Of a stretch of DNA of 64,000 bases, positions 28,058 to 40,700 are shown in pieces. A program made the position numbers and the translations under genes. Each line of letters begins with the position of its first letter. Position 1 is the first letter of the stretch. Origin of the DNA: Climacteris rufus (Eukaryota; Chordata; Aves; Passeriformes; Climacteridae); contig VZRZ01006570.1 of NCBI GenBank assembly GCA_013398175.1, positions 36,251 through 100,250 of the forward strand, written 5' to 3'. The notes beneath the pieces are model-generated. The model was not told the DNA's origin, did not search any database, and worked only from the letters and a program-made list of their open reading frames with translations.

Positions 28058-29024
28058 TGTCGGAGGTTGGGGGATGTTTTGGAATTTTTTCTCCATCACT
28101 GTTACTAAGTAACAAATAACCGGATGATTAGGGCTATCAGCTCTTTTGTGAGAGACAAGAAGTGTGTTTGGGCGGGGGCAGGTAAGGGAAGACCCGGCAG
28201 TTGGAACAAGCACGGAATCTCAGATCGGACACGAGGAAGAGAGGGGGCTCTTTGCTTTTGGCTGCGACTGGAGGAAATCCAATTGTGCCTTGTTTTTCTT
28301 CTCCTGGCTGGGTGAGCTTTGATTCAACCCTTTCTTCCCACTGGGAAGTGCGAGTTTTCCCGGGGCTGTGTTTTCTCGCAGCAGTTGCCTGGAGAGTCTG
28401 GCTGCCTTTGCTGCCTGCAGCCCTCTGCCGCCTGTCCCCCCCGCCATCCGCCGTACGAGACTGCAGCGTCTGCCGGAGAGTCCGGTTGCTTCTGCCGCCT
28501 GCCCCCCTCTGCCGCACAGGACCGCAGCGTCTGTTGTGACTGCAGAAATCCTTGCTACCTTGCGGCTAGCTGGGGAGAGAGGGCCGGCTCCTGCCCCCTG
28601 CTGCCCTGCTTTTTTTTTGCCGCTCTGAGCTGCCTGGCTGCTCTCCAGCCTGTCCGCCATTACCAGCTGCCTGAGGCTGACCTGAACCTGCGCCACAGCG
28701 CCACCTGCAGCCGCTCGGGAGTCATTGCACCTGCCCTGCCTGGCCAGGAGCTCAACATTGCCACCTGCTGTTTTTTGACCGTGATTACACCGCACGGGAA
28801 AGTCATCTGCTATTGGTTTCTGGTTCTATTTATGGTTGTTGTTATTATTTTTGTTGCTTGTTTATAGATACTAGTAAAGAACTGTTATTTCTTTTCCCAT
28901 ATCTTTGCCTGAAAGCCCTTGATTTCAAAATTAAAATAATTCGGAGGGAGGGGAAATCACATTCTCTGTCCTAAGGGAGAGTTCAACCTCTCTCAGCAGA
29001 CACTTTTCTTTCAAAACCAAGACA
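28058..29024 (+). mobile_element. Solo LTR, copy 1 of a ~0.9-kb family (5-bp TSD)
   Basis: This 967-bp unit begins TGTCGGAGG and ends AAGACA. It is flanked by a perfect 5-bp duplication ACAAC at 28053-28057 and 29025-29029. The same family recurs in reverse at 32580-33487. The middle (about 28340-28760) is very GC-rich against an AT-rich background, and the 3' part is AT-rich. Five-bp duplications fit ERVL-like (class III) elements, but some ERV1 elements also make 5 bp, so the class is an inference. A 182-codon open frame (28319-28867) lies in the sense strand and ends in a hydrophobic stretch; no known protein is recognised in it. No internal viral genes remain. Confidence 0.88.
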
Positions 29025-29029
29025 ACAAC

Positions 29030-32000
29030 ATTTATTCATTCAGCTGCATTCGGCAACAAAAACAGTCAAAATGCTTGCAAACAGTGAATTGAAATAACTT
29101 GCTGTCAAATTAACAGAAAATATTAACAGTTGAAAAGCTCTTTACATTTTTTAAATAACATGAATTTGAAGAAAGATAAATACTTTTCTGTGAAATACAA
29201 CTAGAAATTCTGGGTGCAATGTGGAAATTTTTGGCTGAAACTCAATAGCCTATGTTAAGTAGGAAGTTAGACATGATTAGTGCTATGACCATTGTACTTT
29301 TAAAAATTTGTCAAGATATTTTTAAAAAGCTGAGCTTTTTCTATGGGTAGTGAGACTACTTGCAGCTGATTAAGTAAATACCTAGGAGAAAAGATAGCTT
29401 TGGAAGGGATGCAAACATTCTGAATTAGGGGCTGTAAATTAGGGATTGGATAGAGTCTCAGATTGTTCTGGGATACACAATGCACTTCTTGTGTCTGAAT
29501 CCTTCCTGCTAAGGGTCCAGATTTAAAATTTGTCCTTAAATTAATGGAGAGTTGTGAAATTTATTTGTATTCTTCTTAGACCAAATCAAGATTTGTAAAG
29601 CATTTTAACTTCTTCAACATGTGATTCTAAACACCATGGTATGCATTCTTCTGATCCCAACTATGTCCTTTTCCCAATCATATTTTTCACAAAGTCACTT
29701 TCCACAACCTTTTCTTCTTTGATCACCTTAAATAACAGAATCAAAATTTGTTGTGCCACAATTTTATAAAGCTTTAGGCTTTATAAGGCACCAGAAATAG
29801 ATGAAGATGACATGTAAAACTACGCTCAACTTTGTTGCTTCATTGATTTACTTATCCTAGCTATTAGCATTAAGGCAACCTGAATGGTTTCTCTATTTTA
29901 TTATTGCTGTAAAAAGTAAAATTCAAAGCCCTGAGATTCAGTGTCTGTCTAAAGTACATTAATAGTTATAAAAATTCAGAATATCAAGTGGCTGATATAT
30001 AAAGCATTAATGACTTTCAAAAGTGGCCTAATAGGGCATAGAGATTGGAATTTTTATTAAATCAAGCCTGGTGTGGAAGCCCTTCTCTGTTTCTTATCGG
30101 GTCCTAATTCAAGCAAAGTTGCTACTGGTATGAATGCTGACAGTTGAGAAGCAAAAAAAATAAAAAAGATGAGGAGGAACTTTCCATTTATATCCAGTTT
30201 ATAACACACTTTGCTTTTTGATACACAATTTTTATACCACGGAAGACAAGATTTACAGAGTCAACATGATTTTCCGCTGTCCCTCCCTACTGTCCTCAAA
30301 TTTCACATATCTTTTTATCATGATATGTAGCATATTCTGAGGCCATGTAAGACCTGCTTGACAAATTTTCTTTGTAAGCTTTAACTGTTCTCCCACCCTG
30401 GTATTTTTTCCTGTCTTTTCAGACTGCTTACAGAATAGGAAATTCAACGTGAATGGCAAGAATATTATTCTGAGTAAATCCTGATGATTTACATAAGTAA
30501 AGATATCAATCATAGTCACACAACAAAGTGACTAATTATGGTCTACCTTTGCACAGTCACTTCAAGTTTATGTGGTGAAGATGTTTTCTGCCCCTACGAG
30601 GACCAGTTGTGGCCATGTGACAGTCAGATGTTGAGAGAAAAGGGTGTGATACCAGTAGTTGCACTTAATGGCTTCAAATTACCAACACACTGTCAAATGC
30701 CCTCATGAATTATGGTCTTTAGAATGTAAGTCTTAAATCTTTCAACTTTCGATTAAGTTACATTCAATTCTCCAAAGTTTTTCAGGTGGTGCTAACTATA
30801 GTGTTGGTGATAGACTAGTTGACATAATATGTAATGAATGCAATGTTGTCTATTTCTAACAGTGAGGAATAGCTACTCAGGAAAAAACATAAATACTATA
30901 TTGTACTTGCAGGGAGTTAAACAAAGAAGTTATGGACAAGGTTTTAAACACTAAAAAGGAAAATTATCTTTGGAACATGTACATGCTTGTTTGTTTCTAC
31001 CATTTCATCTTTGCTCATAGAGGAAGTGAATAAAAACACAGCGCAAGAAACAATCTCTGTGCAATGGGGTCTGTTCTTAAGCTATTCTTACACATTAAGT
31101 CTATGATTGCACAGGAAAAAATGCTATCTTGGTAAGACAGAGAAAACTAATGGCCATGTACCACAAGGAGATTTGAATGTTGGCAACCTAAGTTACTCCT
31201 TTACAGAAACAATTTAAGTGCAAATATCAGGTCTTGTTTTGTTAATCAAACAGCAAACAAATACAAAAAAAAACTCCAAAATCTCTTTCTATAGTGACTT
31301 TTTCGAACTATGTATTCTATCCTCTAGAGTAACTATCACATTTGGAGTTTCAAAGGAAAACCTTGAATTCATTATAACAATTTACTTTTAGATCTTGTCA
31401 AACATTAATAAGAAATTTAAAAGTATATTGCCCTTCTTTTTAAGGTGTGGAATCATAAGATCATGTAATTTAAATCAGTAAACTGCAGAATCTTTAAGTT
31501 AATCCCATGAAATGGGGAATATAATCTTGTATTGTTGAGAAGAAAATGGACCAAGGGGAGCTGTCAGACATATAATCACTCAAGGAATTAATCCAAAATC
31601 TAATATTGACAATATTGGCAATATTTGAAATACTAAAAACCTAGTATTTCCTTTTACGAAAGTGTAAAATCTGAAGAATTATGAGGTGACAAGAAACCAA
31701 CAACATGGATTTGTCGAGATAAATCCCACTTAACCAAACTGTTTTCTTCTATTAAAAGACTAGATTATTTACCTAGTAAGAGAACTATAGCTGATAATAT
31801 GTTTATAGTATTTACTCCAGTAAAGATTTTATCTTACAGGGAAATGCATCGTCTGAATGAAATTGCTCCAAAACTGATGGACTGGGTGAAAAACTATAGT
31901 TAGAGGAAACTATCAATGAATCAACGTGAAGTGAAGAAACGGTGATACTTAATGGGTTAAATTCATTTATTTTCTTTATTTCCTTAAAAGATGTAGTAGA

Positions 32001-32574
32001 CTTCCACATCTGGAGTGGAGAGACTTGCAAAGGCTTTGGTTGCCATTCACAGGAAAATCTAATACTAAATGAAGCAATCCTTCAAAAATTCATGGATGAC
32101 ATGGCAGCAACAGTGACAGTGCAAGTTTAACAGGAGTTAAAAAGGTGATGAAAGAAGTCTGTAAATACAAAAAGGAAAAAAAAGAAAAAGTATTTGAATG
32201 CGTGTTATCTGGAAGAAAAAAAAAGTACAGTAACTATCCAACAAACTGCAATTTTGCCAGAGGAACAAACATTTCTAGGAAAGGAAAGACTTCCCTCTCA
32301 GTGTGTTGCTATATAATTATAAATAAAATTACAGAAACAACAGCTTTTGGCAGATGTCATTTTACTTTCTGTTGAAGTGTCTTTTGAAACAATAATGTAA
32401 TTGAAAACATTACTGAACCAACGTGAAGAGAAAAATATACTCAAAAAAAGAGAAAACAAGAAAGGCAAATTACCAGATTCTCAAAATATTTGAATTTTGT
32501 CTAGCAACCATCTACAGAAGGCAGTAGATGGTAAGTCATTGTCTTGTGATATTTTTTTCCTTGAAGCTTAATAT
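29030..32574. other. Unique AT-rich DNA between two inverted LTRs
   Basis: About 3.5 kb of AT-rich sequence with no recognised gene or viral remnant. It does not look like the interior of a retrovirus, and each flanking LTR has its own target duplication, so it is host DNA. Confidence 0.7.
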
Positions 32575-32579
32575 GTTAC

Positions 32580-33487
32580 TGTCTCGATTTTGAAAGACAG
32601 GTGTCTGCTAAGAGAGGTTGAACCCTCCCTTAGGACAGAGAATGTGATTTCCCCTACCTCTTAATTATTTAATTTTGAAATCAAGGGCTCTCAGGCAAAG
32701 ATATGGGAAAAGGAATTACAGTTCTTTACTAGTACTTATAAACAAGTAATAACAATAATAACAACCATAAATAGAACCAGAAACTATTAGCACATAACTT
32801 TCCTGCGCGGTGTAGTCACGGTCAGAAAAAAACCAGCAGGGGGCGCTGTTGAGCTCCCGGCCAGGCAGGGCAGGTGCAATGACTCCCGAGCGGCTGCAGG
32901 TGGCGCTGTGGCGCAGGTTCAGGTCAGCCTCAGGCAGCTGGTAATGGCGGACAGGCTGGAGAGCAGCCAGGCAGCTCAGAGCGGCAGAAACAGGATGGCA
33001 GGAGCAGGAGACGGCTCTCTCTCTTTCCCGGCTAGCTGCTAGGTGGTAAGGATTTCTGCAGTTACAGCAGACACCGCGGTCCCGAGCAGTGGAGGCGTGG
33101 GGGGGGGACAGGCGGCGGAGGCAGTCGGACTCCCTGGACCCTCCCGGCAACTGCTGTGAGAAAAACGCAGCCTGGGGAAATGTGCTCTTCCCAGTGGCAA
33201 AAAAGGTTGAATCAAAGCTCACCCAGCCAGGAGAAGAAAAACAGGGCACAGTTGGATCTCCTCTGGTCACAGCCAAAAGCAAAGAGCAGCCTCTCTTTCC
33301 CCATGTCCGATGAGACTGAGTGTCTGTCCCTACGGCCGGCTCGGCTCTTCCCTTACCTGCCCCTGCCCAAGCACACCCTTTGTCTCCCACAAAAGAGTTG
33401 ATAGCCCCCATATCAACCAGCCATTTGTTGCTTAGTAACAGTGATGGGAAAAAAAAAAAATTCCAAGGCATGCCTGAACCTCCGACA
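32580..33487 (-). mobile_element. Solo LTR, copy 2, reverse orientation (5-bp TSD)
   Basis: Read on the minus strand, this 908-bp unit begins TGTCGGAGG and ends GAGACA. It matches the LTR at 28058-29024 over its length, with indels in the GC-rich middle. It is flanked by its own perfect 5-bp duplication (GTTAC on the plus strand at 32575-32579 and 33488-33492). The duplication differs from that of copy 1, so the two inserted independently. A 282-codon minus-strand open frame (32716-33564) covers most of the LTR and runs past it into flanking DNA, so it is not a clean gene. Confidence 0.88.
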
Positions 33488-33586
33488 GTTACAAATTTGA
33501 CTGCTGGTACTTCATCCAAAGATACACACTTAGACATATGTTTCCTGCCAGCATGTACATCCACCTATGCTATGCTCTGTGTTGAA

Positions 33587-34771
33587 ATATCACAGAATCT
33601 CAGAATCATATGAGATGGAAAAGAACTTTGAGATCATCAAGTCCAACCTATAACCTAACACCACCTTATCAACTAAACCACGGCACTGAGTGCCATGTCC
33701 AGTCTTTCCTTAAACATGTCCAGAGATAGTGACTCCACCACTTCCCTGGGCAGCCCATTCCAATGCCCAATCACTCTTTCTATGAAGAACTTTTTCCTGT
33801 GTCTAACCCAAACCTCTTTTGGTGCAGCTTACAACTGTGCAGTTTAGGACTGCTCTTGTCCTGTTGCTGGTTGCATGGGAGAAGAGACCAACCCCCACCT
33901 GGTTACACCCTCCTTTGAGGGGTTTTTAGAAAGTGAAATGGTCACTGAGCCTCCTTTTCTCCAGGCTAAACACCACCAGCTCCCTTATCTGCCCCTCAGA
34001 CAACTTTGACAGCTCCCAGACCCTACCCAACTTCCAGACCCTTCAACAACTCCCTTGCCCTTCTCTGGACACGTTCCAGCATCTCAATGTCTTTCCTGAA
34101 GTGAAGGGCCCAGAACTGGGTACAGAACTCAAGGTGTGACCTCACCAGTTATCTGCCCCTCAGACAACTTTGACAGCTCCCAGACCCTACCCAACTTCCA
34201 GACCCTTCAACAACTCCCTTGCCCTTCTCTGGACACGTTCCAGCATCTCAATGTCTTTCCTGAAGTGAAGGGCCCAGAACTGGGTACAGAACTCAAGGTG
34301 TGACCTCACCAGTGCTGAGTTCAGGGACACAATTACTTCCCTGGTCCTGCTGGCCACACTATTCCTGATACAAGCCAGGATGCCATTCTTGGCCACCTGG
34401 GCACACTGCTGTCTCATGTTCAGCTCCTGTCAATCAGTACTCTAGGTCCTTTTCTGCCTGGTCACTGTCCAGCTGCTCTGTCCCCAGCCTGTAGTTTTGC
34501 AAGGGGTTGTTGTGGTCAAAGTGCAGGAGCTGGCACATGGTCTTGTTAAACCTCATATTGTTGGATTTGACCCATCTATCCAGTCTGTCCAGGTCCCTCT
34601 GCAGAGCCCTCCTACCCTCCAGCAGATCAACACTCCCCCCAGTTTAGTGTCAGCTGCAAATTTGCTGATGGTAAACTCAATCCCATAATCGAGATCATCA
34701 ATACAGATATTAGAAGGGACTGGCCCCAACGCTGATCTCTGGGGGACACCACTAGTGACTGGCCACCATGG
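33587..34771 (-). mobile_element. CR1 LINE, antisense, with 3' tail
   Basis: The plus strand starts with the antisense octamer tail (ATCACAGAATCTCAGAATC). It continues through the antisense CR1 3' untranslated and reverse-transcriptase end: CTCCACCACTTCCCTGGGCA near 33735, CACGTTCCAGCATCTCAATG near 34066, and CTGGTCCTGCTGGCCACAC near 34343. It ends near CACTAGTGACTGGCCACCAT. Read on the minus strand this is a 5'-truncated CR1. It contains an exact internal duplication (33985-34312), described separately. Broken open frames of 60-76 codons are remnants or chance. Confidence 0.92.
33985..34312. repeat. Exact 164-bp tandem duplication inside CR1
   Basis: The block beginning TTATCTGCCCCTCAGACAAC occurs at 33985-34148 and again at 34149-34312. 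The two copies appear identical at every base by eye. Because the CR1 around it is otherwise decayed, the duplication must be much younger than the CR1, or an assembly artefact. Confidence 0.93.
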
Positions 34772-37700
34772 AAGCATGTACTACTATTCATATATTTTCA
34801 CAGCTGCAGTTTTAGCGTTGTCAGGTCAGAAGATTCCCTTGGGTGCTTTTAAGTCTCAGAGATATTAATTCAAAATCTGTTCATTTATTAGCAACAACTA
34901 CAGAACACACCCAGGCACAAAAGTTCAAATCAGCTTTAAATGATATAACCATTCAGGAGGCAAATCAGCCATGTTGGTGTTGTTCCTCTTCTTGTATGCA
35001 AGCAGCTGTCACTCAGTGCGGCAGGATGGTTTCAGTCCCCCTCTCTCTGCCAAATCTTATCTGATGATGCTAAGATTAGAGGACCATCTTCCCCTAAACT
35101 TCTTGGCACCAGTTGTAAGCTCTTTTTTGGGAAGGCAGAATATCCAAGATAAAGTGACTGACAGACACAAGGATTTTACGGATATAAAGGAGCACTGTAG
35201 AACTCAAAAACCCAGACCACAGTTTTGTTATTTCTCGAAGTGCACAAACTGTTTTCTCCAATATACTTTAAGATGTCAGTATGCCATACTTCTGTGCTTC
35301 TCTTCTAGAAGTTGAGTGAAAAGAATTGGTAAGTTACACTGAATTCTAACCTTACTATTTCTTTGCTATAGTTACCTTTATTTTTGTGCACTGTTTATTC
35401 TACTGGTAGTATCTCTTTGTTTATCCTGTGAGTAAGAAGTTTTGCTTAAATTCTGGTCTCATATGTGTTTTCTTGTGACTATAACAATAAATCTATCCAT
35501 ATTGTAATAGTCCTGATCAATCATGACTAAAGAACCAGAGAGAGAACACGTGGTTTTGGAGTGCAGGCCACACCAAGAGCATTAAAACCCATCTAAACTC
35601 TCTCATATTCATAACACTCAGTTAGCTGTTCTGTAATGGGTAGTATTTCTAAGGTTACGAGTTGATTTCAGCTTTTTCCTGAGAAGTGAGAAGGTTATTA
35701 TCGTAGGGTTTGGTTGTTGTTGTTTTGTTTTCTTTTTGTTGGTTCCCTCCCACCTTTGATCTAGTTCTTATTCAAATTCTGTAGTATTCAGAAGCTTGGG
35801 GATGTTAATTGCTAACTTTAATTCTTGTAAGAACTTAAAATAGGGCACTGCCTGTGTCATCCACTGCTCACAGGACAGTGCAGCAGATAACAGGTTCAAC
35901 AGTAATGATAATCTTTTTAGACTTCTGACAGAATTTTTTTTCTGAAACATATAGAATAGCCTAAAATCTACTAGAAACATGTATAAAATGCTTTTCAGTA
36001 AAATATCTGTATAGATGCAAAAGAATTGATGTGGGAAATGGCTGCACAACAACAACAAAGTAGAATGTAATAGTACTCACATATTCTGTACCTGGATTAA
36101 AAAAAAAGGATTTTTCTAAATTATGACTTCTGCATATTGACTCTTTTATAGTTTTTTTATGGAAGCTTGATAACCATATCCTTCCTGAGTTTGCTTTTGT
36201 GAGAAGAGAAGAGAGCTAGGTGACACACTGAAATATTTGCCAATAAATAAACGTACTCCAACCTTTGCTTATGACTAAAACCTGCAGCAATTTAATGGCT
36301 CTTTAGTCAAATTCTAGGCTGGAATTCCTGCCATGGACACTGCAAAGTTTGGTCCAGATTTTCTTATTACTTTGTATACCTCTGATAGATATCCTTATTA
36401 CTATTTTTTATATCTAGGCATAGGAGTCTGGTTATAAAGTAGTGCTTACACAAGTTTTACATTGTTTCAGTTAAATATGTGTAGCATATGTAACATGCCC
36501 TTTTTTCTATGTCCCACAGTTTTTTCTTTCAAATGTTCCAAATTCACAGCCACATACTTTTAGGAAAAGTTGCTTTAGGAAAAAGCTTGCTTTGTCATCT
36601 CATGATATAAAAGGATAAACATTGCATCCAAATGTTTTTAGTTGAAGAAAGCTGTCTCTTCTCTGGTTGTTTCTCTTCTGAGACTGCAAAGGTGTTGACA
36701 AGTTAACAGCATTGCTTACAAAGATGTACAATTTCATAACATGTTTTGCAGGTTACTGTGACTTTTAAAAGTGAAGATTAATAGGGCTGAATTATGAATT
36801 GCATGTGGATAAGATGATTTGGGGTAATTCCTTTATCTTTTTCACTTTGAGAACTTTATTTTCCTTTGCTGTACTTAAAAACAGCTACAGAAGATTAATG
36901 ATCTTCACACTTGATTTAATATCCTAAATAAACTTTGTTTTTAAAGGTGTGTTTAGTTTATCTTCATTAAAAAATTAAAAACAATAATGGTGAAAGTATA
37001 ATATCTTTTCTGACCATTCCATTAAGTTATTTCACTGTATTTGGGGACAGAGAAGTATATGATACAAGGAAGAAGGGTAAAATCTACAGACACCTATATG
37101 CTGCCTTAGCTATTTCTGTGCCCTTCAATCAGACCCTACAGACACCATGAATAAAAGTCTGCAGAATCCAGTTTCTGGTGTTCTCTGGGTCCTTTACAGC
37201 TTTGTCTTTGATGCTCAAAAAATGCCTACTTAGCACAACGGAAGGGCTCATGAATATTGTGAAGAGGGGGGAAATTAATTTTCTTAGAGAAATGCTGTCT
37301 GTCTCTCAGAAGAGTGTTAGAGTTTTATCAGCAGATGTAGGGTTACTATTCTGCAGGCAAGTATGACTTGTTGTTGGGAAATGGACCTTGGTGACACAAT
37401 AGGTGACAAGTGTGGTTTGGAAAAAGCATCATGAAGAGTCTTGATTTGCTAATTGAGAGATTTGCCTTTATGCATTGTGTCAGTGTCTGACAACAAAAGA
37501 TAAGCCACAGTTTGGATGTTGTACTTCCTTACTATAAAACCAACTGACTCAAACTGTTTCTGAAGTACCTTTCTTGCCCTTGAACTAAACTGGCTGCAAA
37601 TGATTGATTTCTGTGTTAGGTGGGAGATCTAATTTCTAGTCCCTTTAGTTTACACATACTAAAACACACATAAAATGCTTGTATAATATACTGGTTCATT

Positions 37701-40700
37701 CAGTTCAGTTTAACAAAGTAGATTTAAGTTATGAGTGGTTAACCTTGCCACTTTCTCCCTTCTGCTTCTCCATACTCCAAGCTTGAATCACCAGATCTCA
37801 GAAGACTGCAAGTCATTGGAAATTATGTCTCTCAGCCTTCAGAGTGTGTTTGCTTTGAAAATATTTTTAATTTCTCCAAAGCTTAGGAGAACACATTCAG
37901 ATTTCATTAACATTTTTTCCTATGTGCGAATGCCTTCTGACTATAAATAGTAAGATAATGCAATGTATCTTTTCAGTTTGGTATTTTTCCAGTGCAAAAG
38001 AACCAATTCCCCACTTAGTTTTAAAAATATAAATTGAAAAAGGGAGGAGAAAAATCATAAAACCACCTCTTTTCCCCTGGGAGTGACTTCTAGTCTTTTT
38101 CCTTTTTTTCCACACTTTTCCTCTTTTTTCCACTCTTTTCAAAAATCTAAACCACATGAAAATATAGCAGTCTGATGCTGTGGGTTTTCATCCTGAAACA
38201 CATCAATGAGATATTGTTAACAGTATTATTAGTGTTACTAAATTATAAGGTGGCAAGAGCTATAGCAGCTGTGAAGTTTCTAAACTTCTACTTCAGAAAG
38301 TGTTTTAAAAAATGATGTCTGAGGGCAAAACGTTTGTCTTTCTACATGAGAATTTTTCCACCAGGTATTGCATAGATCTTGGTTTGTCATCACCAAAAAT
38401 ATGTGAAAATCAAGCTAAACCCTAATACAAAAGCTTATTCTGAGATCTCTAGATATTCCAAATGTGGTATTTAGGAGTTTTAAAAGTAAAGTTTCAATTT
38501 TGACCCATTTCCATTCAGCAAAAGAGGAAAAAAGAGATGGTGTGAGATGGGAGTGCCAGTTTAATTTTGCAAATTCTTTAAAATGTGTTTCATATAACCA
38601 AGCCTGTGACAGATCCCATCAGATGCCTTTTCTGTTGAACAGCTGCATGAGGCGATCTCCGCTCTTGTACTGTTTTCCGTTCTTGATCCTGTAGTTTGTT
38701 TTGTAAATGTCTTGCACCACCACACCTGTTAGAGCATTGGCATCCTTCACCATATCAGGAACAATGACATAACCCTGGGAATTTTCTAAATTCCAAGAAT
38801 ACTAGTCAGAAACTGTGCAAACCAAGACTTCTCATGCACTTATGGTTATTTTGGTAAGTACTCCCATGTGCTGTGGAAGGGCCCTGAGTGCTACCACAGT
38901 AACACATCTCACAACTGTAGCACGTATCCAAACACTTATCAGTTGGATAAGTTCACATCTCTTGTCATTCCTGAAATTTATAGGCTTTGCTGTTATGTTT
39001 AATCTGTGATTCCCTTACAGCATAAAGCATTCCTGTAATCAAGCAGTAAGTACCTTTCCTGCATCTTCATAAGGGCAAAGGAAATTCCTAAACCTGCTAT
39101 GACACCTTGCATATGGAGTATAAAAATACATGTATATAGGGGTTTTGGAAAATTCAGCTTAAGATTTCTGACTGCAGACCAGCCATTCAGACAAGACCTT
39201 GAGAGCTGCTGGAGCTCTTAACCACCCCGGCTAGGACAGATGATGCAAGTAATAGCAAAGCAATCAAATGAAATAGGCTCTGAAACTCATAAAGCAGATG
39301 TGGGCATCATGATTCATCTTACTTACTGTTGTAAATGCTATGATAGAATAGCCATACTACGCAAATGTGAGATACCCAAGCTTTATTATTTGCAATTTTT
39401 CTCCCTTGTTTGTAATGAATACAGGTCAATTCCTTTAGAAGTCAGTAAACAAGAAGTTTTCATTGTGATCTCAGCACCTGCATTTAAATATAAAGAGCAT
39501 AGCTGGCTTTTGTATGGATTTCATCAACCATGTTACAGGATATGATGATAGCACTTTACATGCTGATGCATATTTGCTTCCACATATCTCCCTACAGTTG
39601 CACTTTTATATGTGAACACCACAGTCAAATTTCTTAAAAAATATTAAGAGTACACTTTTGGCTGTGAACTCTTATTTGGCTGAATTATGCCTTAGGGTGA
39701 ATGAGTGACACTTTTACGGAAGTCAGAGGCTCTTCTTAATGCATAACCGAGGGTGATCTTTTGCCATCCAGGCTTAATCACCCATCATGACTCTATAGGT
39801 CAGTAATAACTCAATGTTTTTCTTTTGTAGCTGAACCCACAGCTCTATGTGATGGTTTCTTTTCAAAGTGATCCTCTTATAAATACTAATCTTATCCAAT
39901 GTTGTGCAAAGTCTTTATAGTAATAGAAATATTATTTTTATAGGTCCTGTCTATCTTTGGCCTTGTGCAATAAACATCCTGTGTTATGTTAACTGTTCCA
40001 GAAATATGTTTAAATTTCACCACTGCACTTATGTGCATATTAGTACATTTATGTCTTTTGAAATGGTTTCATTTGTCAATACCTTTCTACTACCTTTTAC
40101 CTTGATCTTGAACTGGCTGGCTGCAAAGACAAAATGGTCTGCACAGCAGGTTTTTTTAGCTAGTGATTAATAAAATCATTGGGATTTGTTACTGGAGAAA
40201 AGAAAAAAAATATTGCTACTGTTTCTCAGAATATCATCAGATCAGTGTTTAAACTGCAGCCTTCTGCTCCAGCTGAAAGGAAATGTAAAATTGAGATTCA
40301 TGTTACTTTTCCCCATTTCAGGTAGTGCATATCTGTGCCATGGTTAAGGTCTTCTCTTAACATAAAATTAGTTTATTTGTTGTATCTCTATCTGAACTTT
40401 GTTCTTTTGTGAGGTATAAGGGCAATTGCTGTTGCATTCTTAGCTATCAGTATTGCCCATGAGAGATATTATGACCCTTCCAAGGGCCCTTCTTCATCTG
40501 ATGTAACTCCCTTGAGGTATTTTAGCAATTAAAATGAGTGACTAGAGTCTTTCATTGTTTAATTTATACACTATTCAAACATTACTTAGGCAATGGTTTC
40601 ATGTGGTTAAATTTGCTTGAGCATAATGGAAATTCCCCAGTTTTCTCTTGATAATATAAGTCTTCTATAATAATAGTCTCTTCATGTGCTTTCTACACAG

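Noticed and set aside
28137..28867. GC-rich block as a host CpG-island promoter
   Set aside because: The whole block is inside an LTR with perfect target duplications and recurs at 32.6-33.5 kb.
29025..32579. Interval between two inverted LTRs as one rearranged provirus
   Set aside because: Each LTR has its own different 5-bp duplication, and the interval shows no viral motif.
32716..33564. 282-codon minus-strand open frame as a gene
   Set aside because: It lies almost wholly inside a solo LTR and starts in flanking DNA outside it; the GC-rich LTR explains the lack of stops.
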